Shown piece by piece: positions 34,933-46,826 of a DNA stretch of 64,000 bases. Below the pieces are notes generated by a model, which did no database searches, was not told the origin of the DNA, and was given only the letters and a program-made list of their open reading frames with translations. A program made the translations under genes and the position numbers. Positions within the stretch are counted from its first letter, which is position 1; the number at the start of each line of letters is the position of its first letter. Source of the stretch: Ophiura sarsii (lineage: Eukaryota > Echinodermata > Ophiuroidea > Amphilepidida > Ophiuridae); the NCBI GenBank assembly GCA_035610835.1, contig CM069454.1, positions 4,893,618 through 4,957,617 on the forward strand, written 5' to 3'.

Positions 34933-35424
34933 TCAATATGATGGATAGAAATGAGACTTCAAAATCTTCTTGAAACTAGGCAGTGTACATGCCTCCCTGC
35001 TGTTTTTCGTGAGGCTGTTCCACAGTGAGGGTGCAGAAACATAGAACGAATTTCCCCCAATACTCACGGATGTGTTTACATTTCTGAGGGTCATGTCTGC
35101 CATACTTGAGGGTTCGGAGAGAAGCGAGAGATAGTATTGACGCACATGCCTGATGGTATGTGGCCAGTCAATCCCTCGTTGTAGGTCTCGCACTTGTCTT
35201 AAATTGCTCTTATTTATCCTACTAAGCACAGTAGAATATGTTTTCCCGACTTTTGCAATTTCACTTGAAATTGCGACATGTTGACCCTCTTGGGCACGTG
35301 TCATTGAAAGGCTAATATAATTTATTTGATGTTTGATTCCTCGAGCTCTTCTTTCTCTACTTAATGAAGTAGAAAATGCATTTTTCAGCATGACTGAAGG
35401 TTGTTTGAACCTAGAAAGGTTCAA
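34933..35424 (-). pseudogene. LINE C-terminal fragment fused to unrecognised frame (copy A)
   Basis: The 163-codon minus-strand frame ends with GGNSFYVSAPSLWNSLTKNS and FKKILKSHFYPSY, the CR1/L2 ORF2 C-terminus. The preceding about 115 residues, with HTIRHVRQYYLSLL, are not recognised and differ completely from the sequence next to the same C-terminus in copy B. The switch point (about 35063) is the end of the A/B duplication. Confidence 0.6.
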
Positions 35425-36147
35425 TTTAAGTGTTTGGCATGTTTCCAGATTGACTAGTCAGTCAAATATATTCAAAGTCTTGAATATCTTCACCAGGAGT
35501 TTATCAAAAATAGATAGTTTTCTATTTAATATGAAATAAATAAATAGAAAGTGTTCTATTTAAGAGAAAGAAATAGATAGAAAGTGTTCTATTTAAGAGA
35601 AAGTAATAGATGGTATTCTATTAATTTATATTATTTTATTTTAATACTAAATTAATGGAGGCGCAAACATGCACGTGTTTTGCATGTGATTTACATCGGA
35701 CTGGTAAGACGACCAGCCTTTTCATCTTTTTATGATGATGCTAAGTGGCATCCATTGTTTGCTTGGATCGATCGCGGCCATTTTGGCTGCCGCTGCCTTG
35801 TCGTCTCAATGTGTAGTTTACTAGTGACTATACAGGAGGAAGAACATGGTCGCCATTGCTGTAATTAACCAAGAAGTGGTTTTACTATTGGAAATTGAAC
35901 TCGGAAAACATCCATTACAGTGTCAGGCTTGTGCCACAAACTGTACCATAGGCTTAGCGGCAGATTGTCCGCAAATTTCAGGGCCCTAGTTTGGTTCCGA
36001 TCAGCGAAAGTTATCTCGCTCGTTGCATAACATTTTATATTTGTAAGTAATGGGCAAGTTCAGCCCTGTACTTGCTTATAGTAACTTGTGTATGTTGGCA
36101 TAGGTCAGTTGACCCATGACAGGTACCTGCCATGGTCGACCTTAACA
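35425..36147. other. Interval with short tandem repeat
   Basis: About 35540-35615 has two copies of an AGAAAGTGTTCTATTTAAGA unit. No gene recognised. It leads into the hammerhead ribozyme. Confidence 0.35.
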
Positions 36148-36205
36148 GCAGCCCGCTACTGATGAGACTCATGAGAGTCGAAACGCGTCTAGCTATTTAT
36201 TCTGC
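36148..36205 (+). ncRNA. Type I hammerhead ribozyme
   Basis: All core positions are present: CTGATGA at 36159-36165, stem II as five pairs (36166-36170 with 36175-36179) closed by an ATGA loop, then GAAA at 36180-36183. A minimal stem III follows (A36183 with T36188, C36184 with G36187), and the predicted cleavage site is after C36189 (GTC). Stem I is open-ended and pairs GCTA 36155-36158 with TAGC 36190-36193, then GCAG 36148-36151 with CTGC 36202-36205, leaving internal loops CCC and TATTTATT. A type I fold with a very short stem III is the form known from Penelope-like elements and animal retrozymes. No RT was found alongside. Activity is inferred from the fold. Confidence 0.85.
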
Positions 36206-37179
36206 ATGCCGTCACCACTTGTTTTATCTTTAAACAAGGTGGGCCTTTAAACTCTATATATACAGAAGTCTCTGTACGTAGTACTTTCTGAATTTATTTT
36301 GTCTCCTCCCTAGCAGCTAAAACTCAGGGGAGAAGACATTCTAAGTTAGGAAACTCGATATACTAAGCTAATTGTATATCGGACATTCATAGTTTTGAAT
36401 GGCTCTTCGTTTTCCGTATTAGTCCAGAGTATTGGACTATTATCATTTTTGAACTTTTCCAAGTAAACTTACTGCGAAAGCAAGCGAGCTTTCTTCTAGC
36501 AAACAGTTTTATATACCTGAAGTTTCATAGTCATGAATTACCGGGTGAATCACAACAAGTCGCCACCATCCATCAACGTTTAAAGTAGGCAAGAGAAGCC
36601 TTCTGTCATCGTTTAAATAACTCTCAATAAGCCAGTTCGCTTTTTGATTTATCGTAAGATAAATTTAACTAACTGCCATTATTATATACACATCAAGCCT
36701 CATATAAGTTTAATATGAGCCAATGTTCTAAGTCCAGAACTTTTAATGCCGCGTGTCTTTTAGTCCAAAACGGAATAAAGCACATGGTCTATAATACAAC
36801 TTTCAGCAAGACAATTATTTGTCAGATTTTAATAAGATATACTTTCCTAGCTTGGAAATTTATCGTCTGCTATGGAGCAAGCTTTTATCAAGTTTCAATC
36901 GGGCGCACTTCCCTGTTGACATAGAAGGATCATTGATATATTATGTTGGATATGGACAACATATAGTAGAATTTCAAGTCTAGAAATTCAAAGTTGTTTG
37001 ACTAACAACACAAAATAAGTTTTTCCACGCGACGACAGAGATATTGTCGGACGTCGTGCCTTTCAGGTTGATTTTCTTTTAAATCAACCACTACTTAGTT
37101 AGCATTTACACTAAGTTATGTCGGAAAATATTATGAGCAATTTTTTGATTTGGACGGTCCGAAAGCAGGTACTCTTGAT
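36206..37179. other. Unrecognised interval downstream of the hammerhead
   Basis: No GIY-YIG, RT or other domain in any frame. It may include the body of a non-autonomous hammerhead element. Boundaries cannot be set without other copies. Confidence 0.3.
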
Positions 37180-37375
37180 ACCCTCCCACTTTATTATAAA
37201 AATTATGAGAGGCTCTCCAACACCATCTGTGCCTATGGACATGATCTTGGTCTTGCTGACATTTAGACGTAGGCCAAGCTGCTCACTCTCCACCTTAACT
37301 TTCTTCAGGAGTTCCGCCATCTCTTCCATATTTGTTGCAAACAGGGTGGTGTCAACTCATCGGCATAACGAAATA
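37180..37375 (-). pseudogene. LINE RT fragment with split catalytic box
   Basis: On the minus strand YADE lies one frame away from DTTLFATNMEEMAELLKKVK and then SEQLGLRLNVSKTKIMSIG. This is the segment from the YADD box through motif D/E of a LINE RT, probably RTE-like. A frameshift falls at the catalytic box itself. The frame ends in unrelated sequence. Confidence 0.75.
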
Positions 37376-37399
37376 ACAAAACAATTAATTTTAAACAAT

Positions 37400-37790
37400 T
37401 TTAGGTTTAATTAAGATTTAAAAAAAATCAAGTTCTGCCTACTCTCCCCCCCCCCCCCCCCCCCCTTCCACCCCTTCCTCCGTACGGCGCGGGGTCTAAA
37501 ATGATCTAAACTGTAATTATAAAGTCATCTCCGATTCTAATACAAGTGGAATTGACACTAATGTTCTTTACCAAATATTTAAGGTTGAATTAAGTTCTGC
37601 AAGGTTTAATAAAGATTTTTTTTTAAAATCAAGTTCTGCCTACTCCCCCCCCCCCCCCTCCACCCCCTTCCTCCGTACGGCGCGGGGTCTAAAATGATCT
37701 AAACTGTAATTAAAAAGTCATCTCCGATTCTAATACACGTGGAATTGACACTAATGTTCTCTACCAAATATTTAAGGTTGAATTAAGTTT
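37400..37790 (+). repeat. 201-bp tandem duplication with poly-C
   Basis: Two units, aligned by AGTTCTGCCTACTC at 37431 and 37632. Each holds a C run (20 and 14 bases) and CTCCGTACGGCGCGGGGTCT. They differ by few substitutions. Confidence 0.9.
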
Positions 37791-38560
37791 TTTTGCATAC
37801 TTCCGCCCCCTCCCTCTGAGATTTGCGGTTTGTGTAAAAATCACCCTTTTCTCTACAGCACAGAATTACACAGTTTCCAATAGGCTTACTTACAAAACAC
37901 GTTAAGATGGGTCAAATTAAAGCAAATATTTGATCGAAACCATCCCAATCTGGTTGATAAATCCTTGTTTACAATATTTGTCTGCAATAAAATTAAAAAA
38001 CAGCTGATGTCTGACCTAATTATACTTACATACGTGGTCAAGGGTCAAATATGGCCGGATTCCCTAAGGGGTCACACCACTAAATAGAGCTCCATAGGAT
38101 TATGTAAAAAACACTGATGTAAAACTCTGTTTTAGACAACTCAATTTGCGAAATTGGACCCTGTAAGAGTGATTTTTTTTACAAGATTATCACATTTCCC
38201 CACTAAAAAGTTTAACAAAATAGGTAGGTTGACCAGCTCGATTTTCCAAAATATGCCCATGGAGTTGACTACCTCTCTGACGAGCTTGGAAATATCGCCG
38301 TAATCGCCAATGTTTCCAGTAAAAAGCACAAATTTGAAAGATCTCTCAAAATTTACCTAGATGATATTCACAGTTTATAGTCAGGGTGCATGTAGGTGAT
38401 GTCCCATTAATCATAATTAATAAACAATCATAGGCATGTACGCAATGGTATTACTGTCAAGTCTTTTAATTGAGGATTTTGTGATGCATACTTTCCGATT
38501 TTAGTTTTAAACACCGTCCTTAAGGGTAGGGGAAACCCCATTTAGTGTAGTGCATCCTGT
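37791..38560. other. Unrecognised interval
   Basis: No domain-bearing frame or recurring repeat identified. Confidence 0.35.
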
Positions 38561-39199
38561 GGCGACAGTTCGAAGAGGTTTAAGAGAATTCATGGTCCTA
38601 AACTATTGTATGGATAATGCCTGATTAACACCGATATTTTGATGTAATTCTCCCCAATTTCCAGAGTTTTCTACACATCACCGAATTAGTGGGGCATTAA
38701 TATACAAAAAACATTTCTGATTACCACCCATCGTGTGAAAATGCACCCCAAAAGGCAGGCACATATACGTATACCACTATATAGTGAGTACAACCCCCCC
38801 CCCCCCCCCCCACCGGAGATCTTTCCCTCACATCAGACACTTCAGGTGATATTTTATTGTTTTGATATGTTTCCAATGCATACAAACTGATAGAGGATGG
38901 TCTCAGGATTATAAAACAATTTGAATTTTTCAAATCACACCTTCCGTTGCGGAGATATTGACATTTTTGTATTACCATATAAAGCAATATAATAATTTTT
39001 AGAATTGATTCTACTTGTCAAAAAATAGATTTTCCTCATAGCTTGTGTTGGTAGGCCCTTGGGCGCTAACAACCAGGGTGACTTTCAAAAAAAATAAAAA
39101 ATCGACCAGTTGCCATGGTATCAACCAAATACCAATTTGGGTCATTTTGGACCAAATTTGCCCTGAAATGTACTCAAAATTGTCAAGAACTCTCATCTA

Positions 39200-39475
39200 A
39201 AACTCCCCACTACTCTCACAAAATCACAATTGACAGTCATGACATCTCACAAGTTCACCCCACAAAATTTCTGGGCATCACCATTGATGATAAGCTCACT
39301 TAGAATACTATATAAATAAATACATAAACACATAAATACTATAACCACTAAGGCATCTCATGCCATCGGTACCATTTACAGAGTTAGGGATCATCTTCCA
39401 CGGCACATTCTGAAATCACTCTATAATACGCTGGTTCTTCCACATCTCAGCTACTGCAACATAAATCATAACTAA
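39200..39475 (+). pseudogene. LINE RT thumb-region fragment (copy B)
   Basis: Same fragment as 32191-32456. It is interrupted near 39301 by a stop and about 25 inserted AT-rich bases, but keeps RDHLPRHILKSLYNTLVLPH that is frameshifted in copy A. Confidence 0.75.
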
Positions 39476-40353
39476 GTCATATTGATAATTCATTATTCAT
39501 ATTCCTCTCTTTCTCAGAGAAGAAGCCATGATATTGGAAATGTCAACCAGATATTAAATTAATATTGTTAGATGTGTGTATGGGGGGGGGGGGGGGGGGG
39601 GGGGCAATCATGGCCCCCTCTGTAATTCTCCTATACGGTTCCCTGTCAATCATTCCCATCTTGTCCTCCTTATATTTACTCTCCATTCGCCGTCAGAGAA
39701 GTACAGCACTTTCCCTACGCGCGCGAGATAAATGTGGGCGGTAACATTCTTGATGCCATACAATCGAGCCAATCGGATGCGCGCGTTGGTCAACTCAAAG
39801 CCGCATTATTTTACTCCTCCAAACACAACTACCAAACAGCACTTCCGTGTTTACGCTTTGAACGCGGTCATAGAAAGAAGTGGTGAATATTTGCAGCCGA
39901 CTATAATAAGGGTGTAAGACCCTAGACATCCCATCGCGTGCCGTCGCACTTTAAAACAAACAAGTTCACACTCAAATCCCCTTGCTCCTTCATTATCAAT
40001 ATAACCCAATCCACATGGTACACACAAAATATGTAATGAGTCAGTGTGACTCAGATAAATGAGTCTTTAGTTTGTCTCTGTAGTGACATATTAGCCTTCT
40101 AACCGAGTCATTTGACACAATGGTAGTGAGTAATCTGACACAGTTGCAGTGAATTAATTGACTCGCATCAAATAAAACTGTGTCAGAAGACTCAGTTAAT
40201 AGTATATAATGAGTCAATAGATTTGTCTCTGTAGTGACACACTTTCATGCCCAAAATGCGTCATAAGACCCCAACTTAAAGATATGCAGGTCATTTGACT
40301 CACTTGATTGTAGGTGAGTAAGTGGTCTCATTTTCTTAGTCGTAATTTCTAGT

Positions 40354-40790
40354 CGTCCTGCGTATAAGTGACTTGTACGTTAGACTTGTACGATAGCCGC
40401 CAACGTAATAGTTTGAATCATCATACGTACAAACGGGTAAGATATAGAAGGCCACACTGCAAACCTAGTACGTATGGCTCATATGTATAAGTGACTTGTA
40501 CGTAAGACTTGTACGATAGCCGCCAACGTAATATTATGTATCACCATACGTACAAACGGGTAAGATATAGAAGGCCGCACTGCAAACCTAGTGCGTATGG
40601 CTCCTGCGTATAAGTTACTTGTACGTTAGACTTGTACGATAGCCGCCAACGTAATAGTTTGCATCATCATACGTACAAACGGGTAAGATATAGAAGGCAG
40701 CACTGCAAACCTAGTACGTATGACTCATATGTGACTTGTACGCCAGACTTATACGATAGCCGCCAAGAAACATGTTGTATCACCATACTT
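40354..40790 (+). repeat. 123-bp tandem repeat (copy B)
   Basis: Units aligned at 40457, 40580 and 40703, preceded by a partial unit whose start was lost in the deletion that distinguishes copy B from copy A. Confidence 0.85.
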
Positions 40791-41690
40791 ACAAGCAACG
40801 ATGAAAATTGAAGTACGATAATGACAATATTTCCATATTAATATAGACATATTTGCATTGGTCTTAGCTGATTTTTAAAGTTTGCTTGTATATATATTGA
40901 TGCAAAATGTTACTTTCGTACAAGTCACGTATGTCATGAGTAAAATGAAAGTTACAGTATTTCCCTCCAAAAATACTTTAGACCAAAGGGTCTTCTTATG
41001 GATCAGGCAATAGTCACAGTGTTATGTCATAACACAACATTGTCATTATTCGTAGGATTCAGTGGTGCAGGAAAAGCTACATTGATATTTAAATTAGCTG
41101 GACCTTTCTATGTGTACTGAGAGTCTATCTGTGTAGACAAATATTGGATAGTGAAGGGTGCACGTCACAAAAACTGTGTAGTCCCTTTTCTGGCCGTTTT
41201 GTGGCCAAATATATGGAGTCGCAAAACGTACCATGTCTATGAGTTAATTACAGTCATTATAAAGCCACCTTCCACCATTTGATTACAGTCATTATTAAGC
41301 CACCTTTCACCTACTCCCATGAGAAGTGCATTATCATGGCGAATTAAGCACCGTTGCTGGACTTTATTGTGCTACCATTACCAACGTATTGGAATTTCTG
41401 AATGTGTGCTGTTAATTTAATATGTGAGCTGACAAGCATGACTTTCACCGACTTATGACATGGGGCATTTTATTTGGAGTTTTCGTGTAAGTATTCATTC
41501 TGAGTGTATAATAATTATTATGATTAGATATTATTTTAGATAATATTTGATGACATTTAAGTCAATTTCAGTATTATATTATATACAACAAATTGTTTTT
41601 CTGGAAAATTATTAATTATTCATTTTCGGCAGAGTGATGTTATTTAAAGCAAGATATGAAACAAAACAAAATAGAACAATGCAAACAGAG

Positions 41691-42000
41691 TCAATATGAT
41701 GGATAGAAATGAGACTTCAAAATCTTCTTGAAACCAGGCAGTGTACATGCCTCCCTGCTGTTTTTCGTGAGGCTGTTCCACAGTGAGGGTGCAGAAACAT
41801 AGAACGAATTTCCCCCAATACGATTTTCCCCCATATGAACAGTGAGAAGAGAAATATCCAATGATGAACGTGTAAATAGTTTAAGTGGTAGGTTTGACTT
41901 TATGAGAAAGAATGTTTTTAAGGTAATCTGGTGCGTTACCATAGATCTACTTCTGACTACCCAAAGAAAAGTGTCCAGTGCGGGCGGGACGCATTCTTAA
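41691..42000 (-). pseudogene. LINE C-terminal fragment (copy B)
   Basis: The minus strand encodes APDYLKNILSHKVKP in one frame, then LFTRSSLDISLLTVHMGENR and GGNSFYVSAPSLWNSL...FKKILKSHFYPSY in another. This is the ordinary CR1/L2 ORF2 C-terminus, broken by at least one frameshift near 41895. It shows what copy A's fragment would have looked like before its rearrangement. Confidence 0.75.
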
Positions 42001-42065
42001 GTGTATATCAACCTTTGCAAATTCTTTCTCATGGCAAATGTTACAGTATGATACAGCTACGTAGT

Positions 42066-42364
42066 TATCAGGCCTGTAAACAGGATTTTCTTCTTCTGCT
42101 TTTTTTGGGGGGGGGGGGGGGAGGGGCAAATGTTATCAAAAGTGGATGTTTTTCCAAATGTAGACCTAGGGGAGGGGGAAGAATTTGGCAAAAGTTGACC
42201 TTTTTACCAAAATGTGGGCCTTTTGTCATCCAAAAATGCGTACGAAACCCCATTGTTTCGCTCTCTACGCTCGCAAACAGCGTTTTTTCCCAACCTTTAT
42301 GGGACTTGGAGGGACATTTTAGAGTTTAAGGGGGGGGGGGTGCCCCCTTGTTACGGGCCTGATA
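42066..42364. mobile_element. MITE with TATCAGGCCYGTAA ends and poly-G
   Basis: The left end TATCAGGCCTGTAAACA and the right end (reverse-complemented) TATCAGGCCCGTAACAA form terminal inverted repeats around about 300 bp holding 15-base and 10-base G runs and GTTTCGCTCTCTACGCTCGC. No clear target duplication was fixed. Confidence 0.5.
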
Positions 42365-43773
42365 GTTATTATAATTCACTACAAATCTAACAATGATATT
42401 GAAATTGTAACACCTATATAGCCTATAATAACCTATAACAACATATATTTATGTAATAAATGTTTGAATGTATAATATGATGTAAAGAGATGGAATATGT
42501 CTGGATGAATGAAAGCAATATCATGTGGTGGTTTAAAATCTTTACACATATAATTGTTTCTCTCTTATAATTAATGACTTTCCTCGACTCATAAATCTAT
42601 GTTGACCATGTTGACTGTAGGCCTATACATCACAGAAGTTTAATCATAATGGAAATCTGCTTCCAATTTAAAGAGTGTATCAACATGTTCTTTTTCGATT
42701 TCCATTATAAAGCATTCCGTACTTCTGTTTTCACTTGTGTACAGTTGTTGCATCGTAGTCGGGAACACTGTGGAGTTAGATTTACGGCAAACAATCCGTT
42801 CAGAAAATAAACTGCGAAAAAGTGCATTTCTAAGGTATTTACAATTTAAACATTCTAAGATCACTTTTGATCATCAAAATAGATTGATATAGACTCAATC
42901 TAATATAATTTCATCATATTTAAAATATTAAACAAATCTTAAGATACCACATCGGTAATTAATATTACGACAATTAGCCTTTTTCATAGGTTTCAGCACT
43001 GTGGCCCACTGATAATAAAATGTAATCAGGAGAGGTACTTATTGCTCCCAAATGATTGAAGTTGTAATTGAATCCTGATTTACACATGCTTTCCTAATTC
43101 AGAAGCTTATTTCTCGGAACTTTCAGGGTCATCGTATATAATTTTTGCGATTAAATGATCAAAAATATCATAAACTTTCAGGAAAATATCAAATTGAAAA
43201 ATCCAGCATGTTTATAAGCGAGAAAATTGGCTTTTTTCATCGTGTGAATAACATATGAATGATTGACGATACGGAACTGGTCTCTACACCTTTCAATAGT
43301 GTGAACTTGCCAATACCGGCATCATCTAGCATGACATTCTACAGTAAATATGCCCCAATACCTAGTAACGTTCAAAATAGTTGTATAGGCGGGTTTGCTT
43401 TAAGCGTGTTCACGAATCAATGGCGCTTTTGCTGCGCGGTGACAATGTGTTGTATGAACATCAACTCTACATGAAAACAAAGTCCTTTGAAAACTGCAAT
43501 TTTATCATATGGGAGGTATTCCAATGTAACACTGCCCAAAATTAGCGCCTGAAATTTAAATCATATAGTGGCGAAATAATGATATACTGAGCTCTTACTT
43601 CTTTCGTTTCATTGATTTCACGAATTGCCCATCGTCCATCGCTATGGTGTGTTATTCTTTTATTTAACCATGGTTAAACCATAGAAACCGAATAATATGT
43701 AGGTGTTAATAAGTAGGTGTTTTTCACTAAACTTATCTAAGTCTTGACGCTATGCATCCGAGCTGAGATAAGA
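42365..43773. other. Unrecognised interval
   Basis: AT-rich. Short frames at 42640-42864 (-) and 43259-43474 (+) show no domain. Confidence 0.35.
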
Positions 43774-43879
43774 GGGTTAAGGTTAAGGTTAGGGTTAGGG
43801 TTAGGGTTAGTGTTAGTGTTAGGGTTAGGGTTAGTGTTAGGGTTAGAGTTAGGGTTAGGGTTACGGTTACGGTTAGGGT
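43774..43879 (+). repeat. Interstitial telomere-like repeat
   Basis: About 17 units of GGGTTA with variants GTGTTA, GGGTTACGGTTAC and GGTTAA. The G-rich strand is the + strand. It could mark a healed break, an old chromosome fusion or a telomere-targeted insertion. The Thr-Leu-rich frame on the other strand is an artefact. Confidence 0.95.
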
Positions 43880-43923
43880 GAAAAAACGAATTGTATGTAA
43901 GACGATAGTCGCCAAATTATTAA

Positions 43924-44263
43924 AGGTAGATGACCCGATTTTCAACTTGATGTTTTCTATTTTACATGAAAGGGCATCCTTAAAATTGTTGCATTCCAAG
44001 GTTTGAGTTGCATAACTCCAATGGTTCTATTTTTAGAAGTGCAAGGTCAAAAGACATGTGCCATTGAGTAGTACACAGACTGGCTGGTGGTTAACCACCT
44101 TCGGCAGTAATTCACCACATTTTAGCCTATAACAATGAAACATTTCTGGCCCCCTAATATTTTACAGACGTAATGAGAAAAATATGGGGATTCTTCTGAT
44201 ACCAAAATATCTTGATGTGAAAAAAAAGTCATAGCCCCAAAAAAGTGATCGGGTCATATACCT
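43924..44263. mobile_element. 340-bp MITE with TTAA flanks
   Basis: The ends AGGTAGATGACCCGAT and (reverse-complemented) AGGTATATGACCCGATCAC are bracketed by TTAA at 43920-43923 and 44264-44267. It starts about 40 bases after the telomere-like block. A truncated relative is at 29018-29209. Confidence 0.8.
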
Positions 44264-44267
44264 TTAA

Positions 44268-44984
44268 GTATAAGCATTAATATTGAAGTGAAACCAGTGC
44301 AAATAATTATGTTCATAATAATGATATACAAATACGAGTATAATATAATCCATTGGTCTCAGATCAATTTTCATGAGTGCTTGTACTTTTGTATTTTGAT
44401 GTACCGTGTGGTTTTATTGAGACAGCAATATTGTTTCACATGATATTATGTAAGATGACATTTATATACGATGTCTCTGAGATTTGTGTATAACAATACT
44501 CCAATACACCAATATGGCTACAATATAACCATGGATACCGTGGAACACTTTGCAATATGTAATAATTCTGGTTTGTAATTGTGTATTTCCATGATTCGCC
44601 AAGTATGAAACAGGGTTTACACATTTATATTCAATTTAGAAATTGACACTTTTCAAAACAAGAAGGTTGTTTACTGATTCTTCGAAAACGGGACCTGAAT
44701 ATTTTGACTCACTCTGTAGTGTAAGTCTAACAAGCTACTAGTATTATACGTATTACCCATATGTACTGATGTTGCAGTACGACCTACCCACTATCTTTTG
44801 TTAGGCTTCCCACAGTCATTTTCGGTTTTAGAAAACTATCTGAGGATTATTTGTATGCGACCCAGATTTATAGGCTACTACTTATTATAGCCCCATTATT
44901 CAAACAGTATATTTCCAATTGCTGTTAATGCAAGTTCCGTCACCTGCAAAAGCGAACATGATATTAGTGGAGCGGATATATGTG
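44268..44984. other. Unrecognised interval
   Basis: No supported gene or repeat. Confidence 0.35.
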
Positions 44985-46010
44985 AAAAAGATGTTCACTT
45001 TGGCAGGAAGCATGAACATTGGCACATAGGGGTGTTATGATGCGCTGATTCAAAAACCACGGAACCACATTGTTTGAGCAATGGTGCGGCGGCCATCTTG
45101 GATTTCAAATGGCCGCCATAAAAATATAGGAGATTTAGTAAAATTGCTCTAAATCAAATACTTTTGAGATTTATACCTCCAGATTTCACCAATATGTTCT
45201 CTATAACATGGTGCATAATTTGAGATGGATTGGTTGTGCAGTTGTACTTTAGTTAATTACTTGTTACCATGGAAACCATCAAAATAGACATTTTTGGGCA
45301 AAATACCTCTAAAATCACTCTTATTGGAGATTTTTGTTATCTATTCATCATGATATTGCTTTTAGTATCGTCTGCAATTATACATATGTGTGAGATGAAA
45401 ATTTGCATATCAATTTTGAGTGGTATCCATGGAAACTTTTAAATGGCGGTTTGACGAAATATATGTCAAAATCACTTCTTTTTCAACCATTTTCACCAAT
45501 CTATTGCTGGTAAAACACTATTATAGTGAATCGGGTGTGAATAAGATGTTCACTTCTGGAAAGAAGAATGACAATTGACTTAAAGGAGTTTTTTGAAGCG
45601 CTGATTTCAAATATCAAGGAACCCACATTTTTCGAGCAATGGTCTTGCGGCCATCTTGAATTTCAAAATGGCTGCCATTCAAACATAGCAGATTTAGTAA
45701 AATTTCTCTAAATCAACTATTTTTGACATATATACCCCGATATTTCACATATGTTCTCTATAACATAACATAAACATAGCATAATTTTAGATGGGTTGGT
45801 TGTGCAGTTGTACTTTGTTATTACTTATTACCATGGAAGCCATCAAAATAGACATTTTTGGGCAAAAGTATCTCTTAAGTCACTCTTTTAAATGGCAACT
45901 TAGTGAACAAAAAGTCAAAATCACTCCTTTTTCAACAATATCAACATTCACCACTCTGGTTGGTTGGTTCGGTCCTGTTATAACTGACAGCTCGTGACCT
46001 TACAGATATA
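44985..46010 (+). repeat. Tandem duplication of about 555 bp, diverged
   Basis: Two units, aligned by AAGATGTTCACTT (about 44989 and 45547), GAGCAATGGT, GCGGCCATCTTG, and GTTGTGCAGTTGTACTTT followed by ATCAAAATAGACATTTTTGG. Divergence and indels show the duplication is old. Confidence 0.8.
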
Positions 46011-46054
46011 CTACGCCACAAATAACGATTTTCAGCAAAGGAGTAACAATCACA

Positions 46055-46240
46055 CAGAGAGGATGTCCAGTAATCAATTTTATTTGGTCAATCCACTGGA
46101 ACGAGGTCTGCCTTTCTTACGCTTCCTTTAATCATGCCTTGCATGATCATCTTCTCTAGTTGAGACCCTTGCTACGTGAGATAGCCGAAGTAGCCCAGCA
46201 TTTGGGTGTTGATGGTATGAAGAAGTCGTTTAGAAACCAC
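46055..46240 (-). pseudogene. LINE RT C-terminal remnant (RTE-like)
   Basis: The minus strand gives MLGYFGYL...QGSQLEKMIMQGMIKG, then KRKKGRPRS, then SWIDQIK across three frames. This is the GRP..W.D C-terminal signature of RTE-type and related LINE RTs. At least two frameshifts and an internal stop are present. Confidence 0.7.
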
Positions 46241-46671
46241 TCTATTAGTTTCTAAACAAAACAGTTCAATATATTTCAGTATGGTACAAAATGGCATGAA
46301 ATTGTATACAGAGCTAGTAACGGATTAATTCGTTGGTCTCATCACATACTGATCTATTCGAGAGATTATGAGATTTTTGAGAAAATAGGTTTTTAGTAGT
46401 ATTGTATCGTGCTCTTCAATATCCCAAGTTACAGTTAATTAATGAGATATAAGTCCTTGAATTTGGTGTATTTGCTGTTTTTACATTTCAGCGTTTCACA
46501 TATAGCGCTTTTCCATTAGAATAGGATATTAACGTGGACGACACATCACGCTATTTGAACATCGCAAATTCTACGCGTTTCACATACAGATCTATTCCAT
46601 AAGCTATTTGAACATCATATATACTTTAGGCGGGATAATTTACTTTATTTGATTTAATACCGACAAAATAA
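46241..46671. other. Unrecognised interval with small repeats
   Basis: Words such as CGTTTCACATA and AAGCTATTTGAACATC recur near 46490-46620. No gene recognised. Confidence 0.35.
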
Positions 46672-46826
46672 CCCGCTGTGGATAGTAAATACGAAGATGT
46701 TAATCATGACTTACAACATCATACTATTAACATGATTAAGATAAGGAATCAATCTGTTTTGATTTCCTTGAGCACTAAAACCACTCTTTCTTACATCGAT
46801 CAATACCAGATGTTGTTCTCAGTTAA

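Larger units (their letters stand above)
31053..35062 (+). repeat. Large direct repeat, copy A
   Basis: Collinear with 38561-41821 at high identity by eye. The shared content is a CGACAGTTTGAAGAGG start, a LINE RT fragment, a G run, a CGCGCGAGAT segment, a TGACTCA-rich segment, 123-bp tandem units, a P-loop-like frame and a LINE C-terminus. Copy A holds about 520 bases (31094-31612) and about 250 bases (about 33328-33572) that copy B lacks. Confidence 0.85.
38561..41821 (+). repeat. Large direct repeat, copy B
   Basis: Matches copy A (31053-35062) through its whole length apart from two deletions. G/C runs differ in length between copies (19 versus 23 G, at 32563 and 39582). At its right end copy B continues into LINE coding sequence that copy A lacks. 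Confidence 0.85.

Noticed and set aside
43733..43999. Frame rich in Thr-Leu on the minus strand
   Set aside because: It is the translation of the telomere-like repeat.
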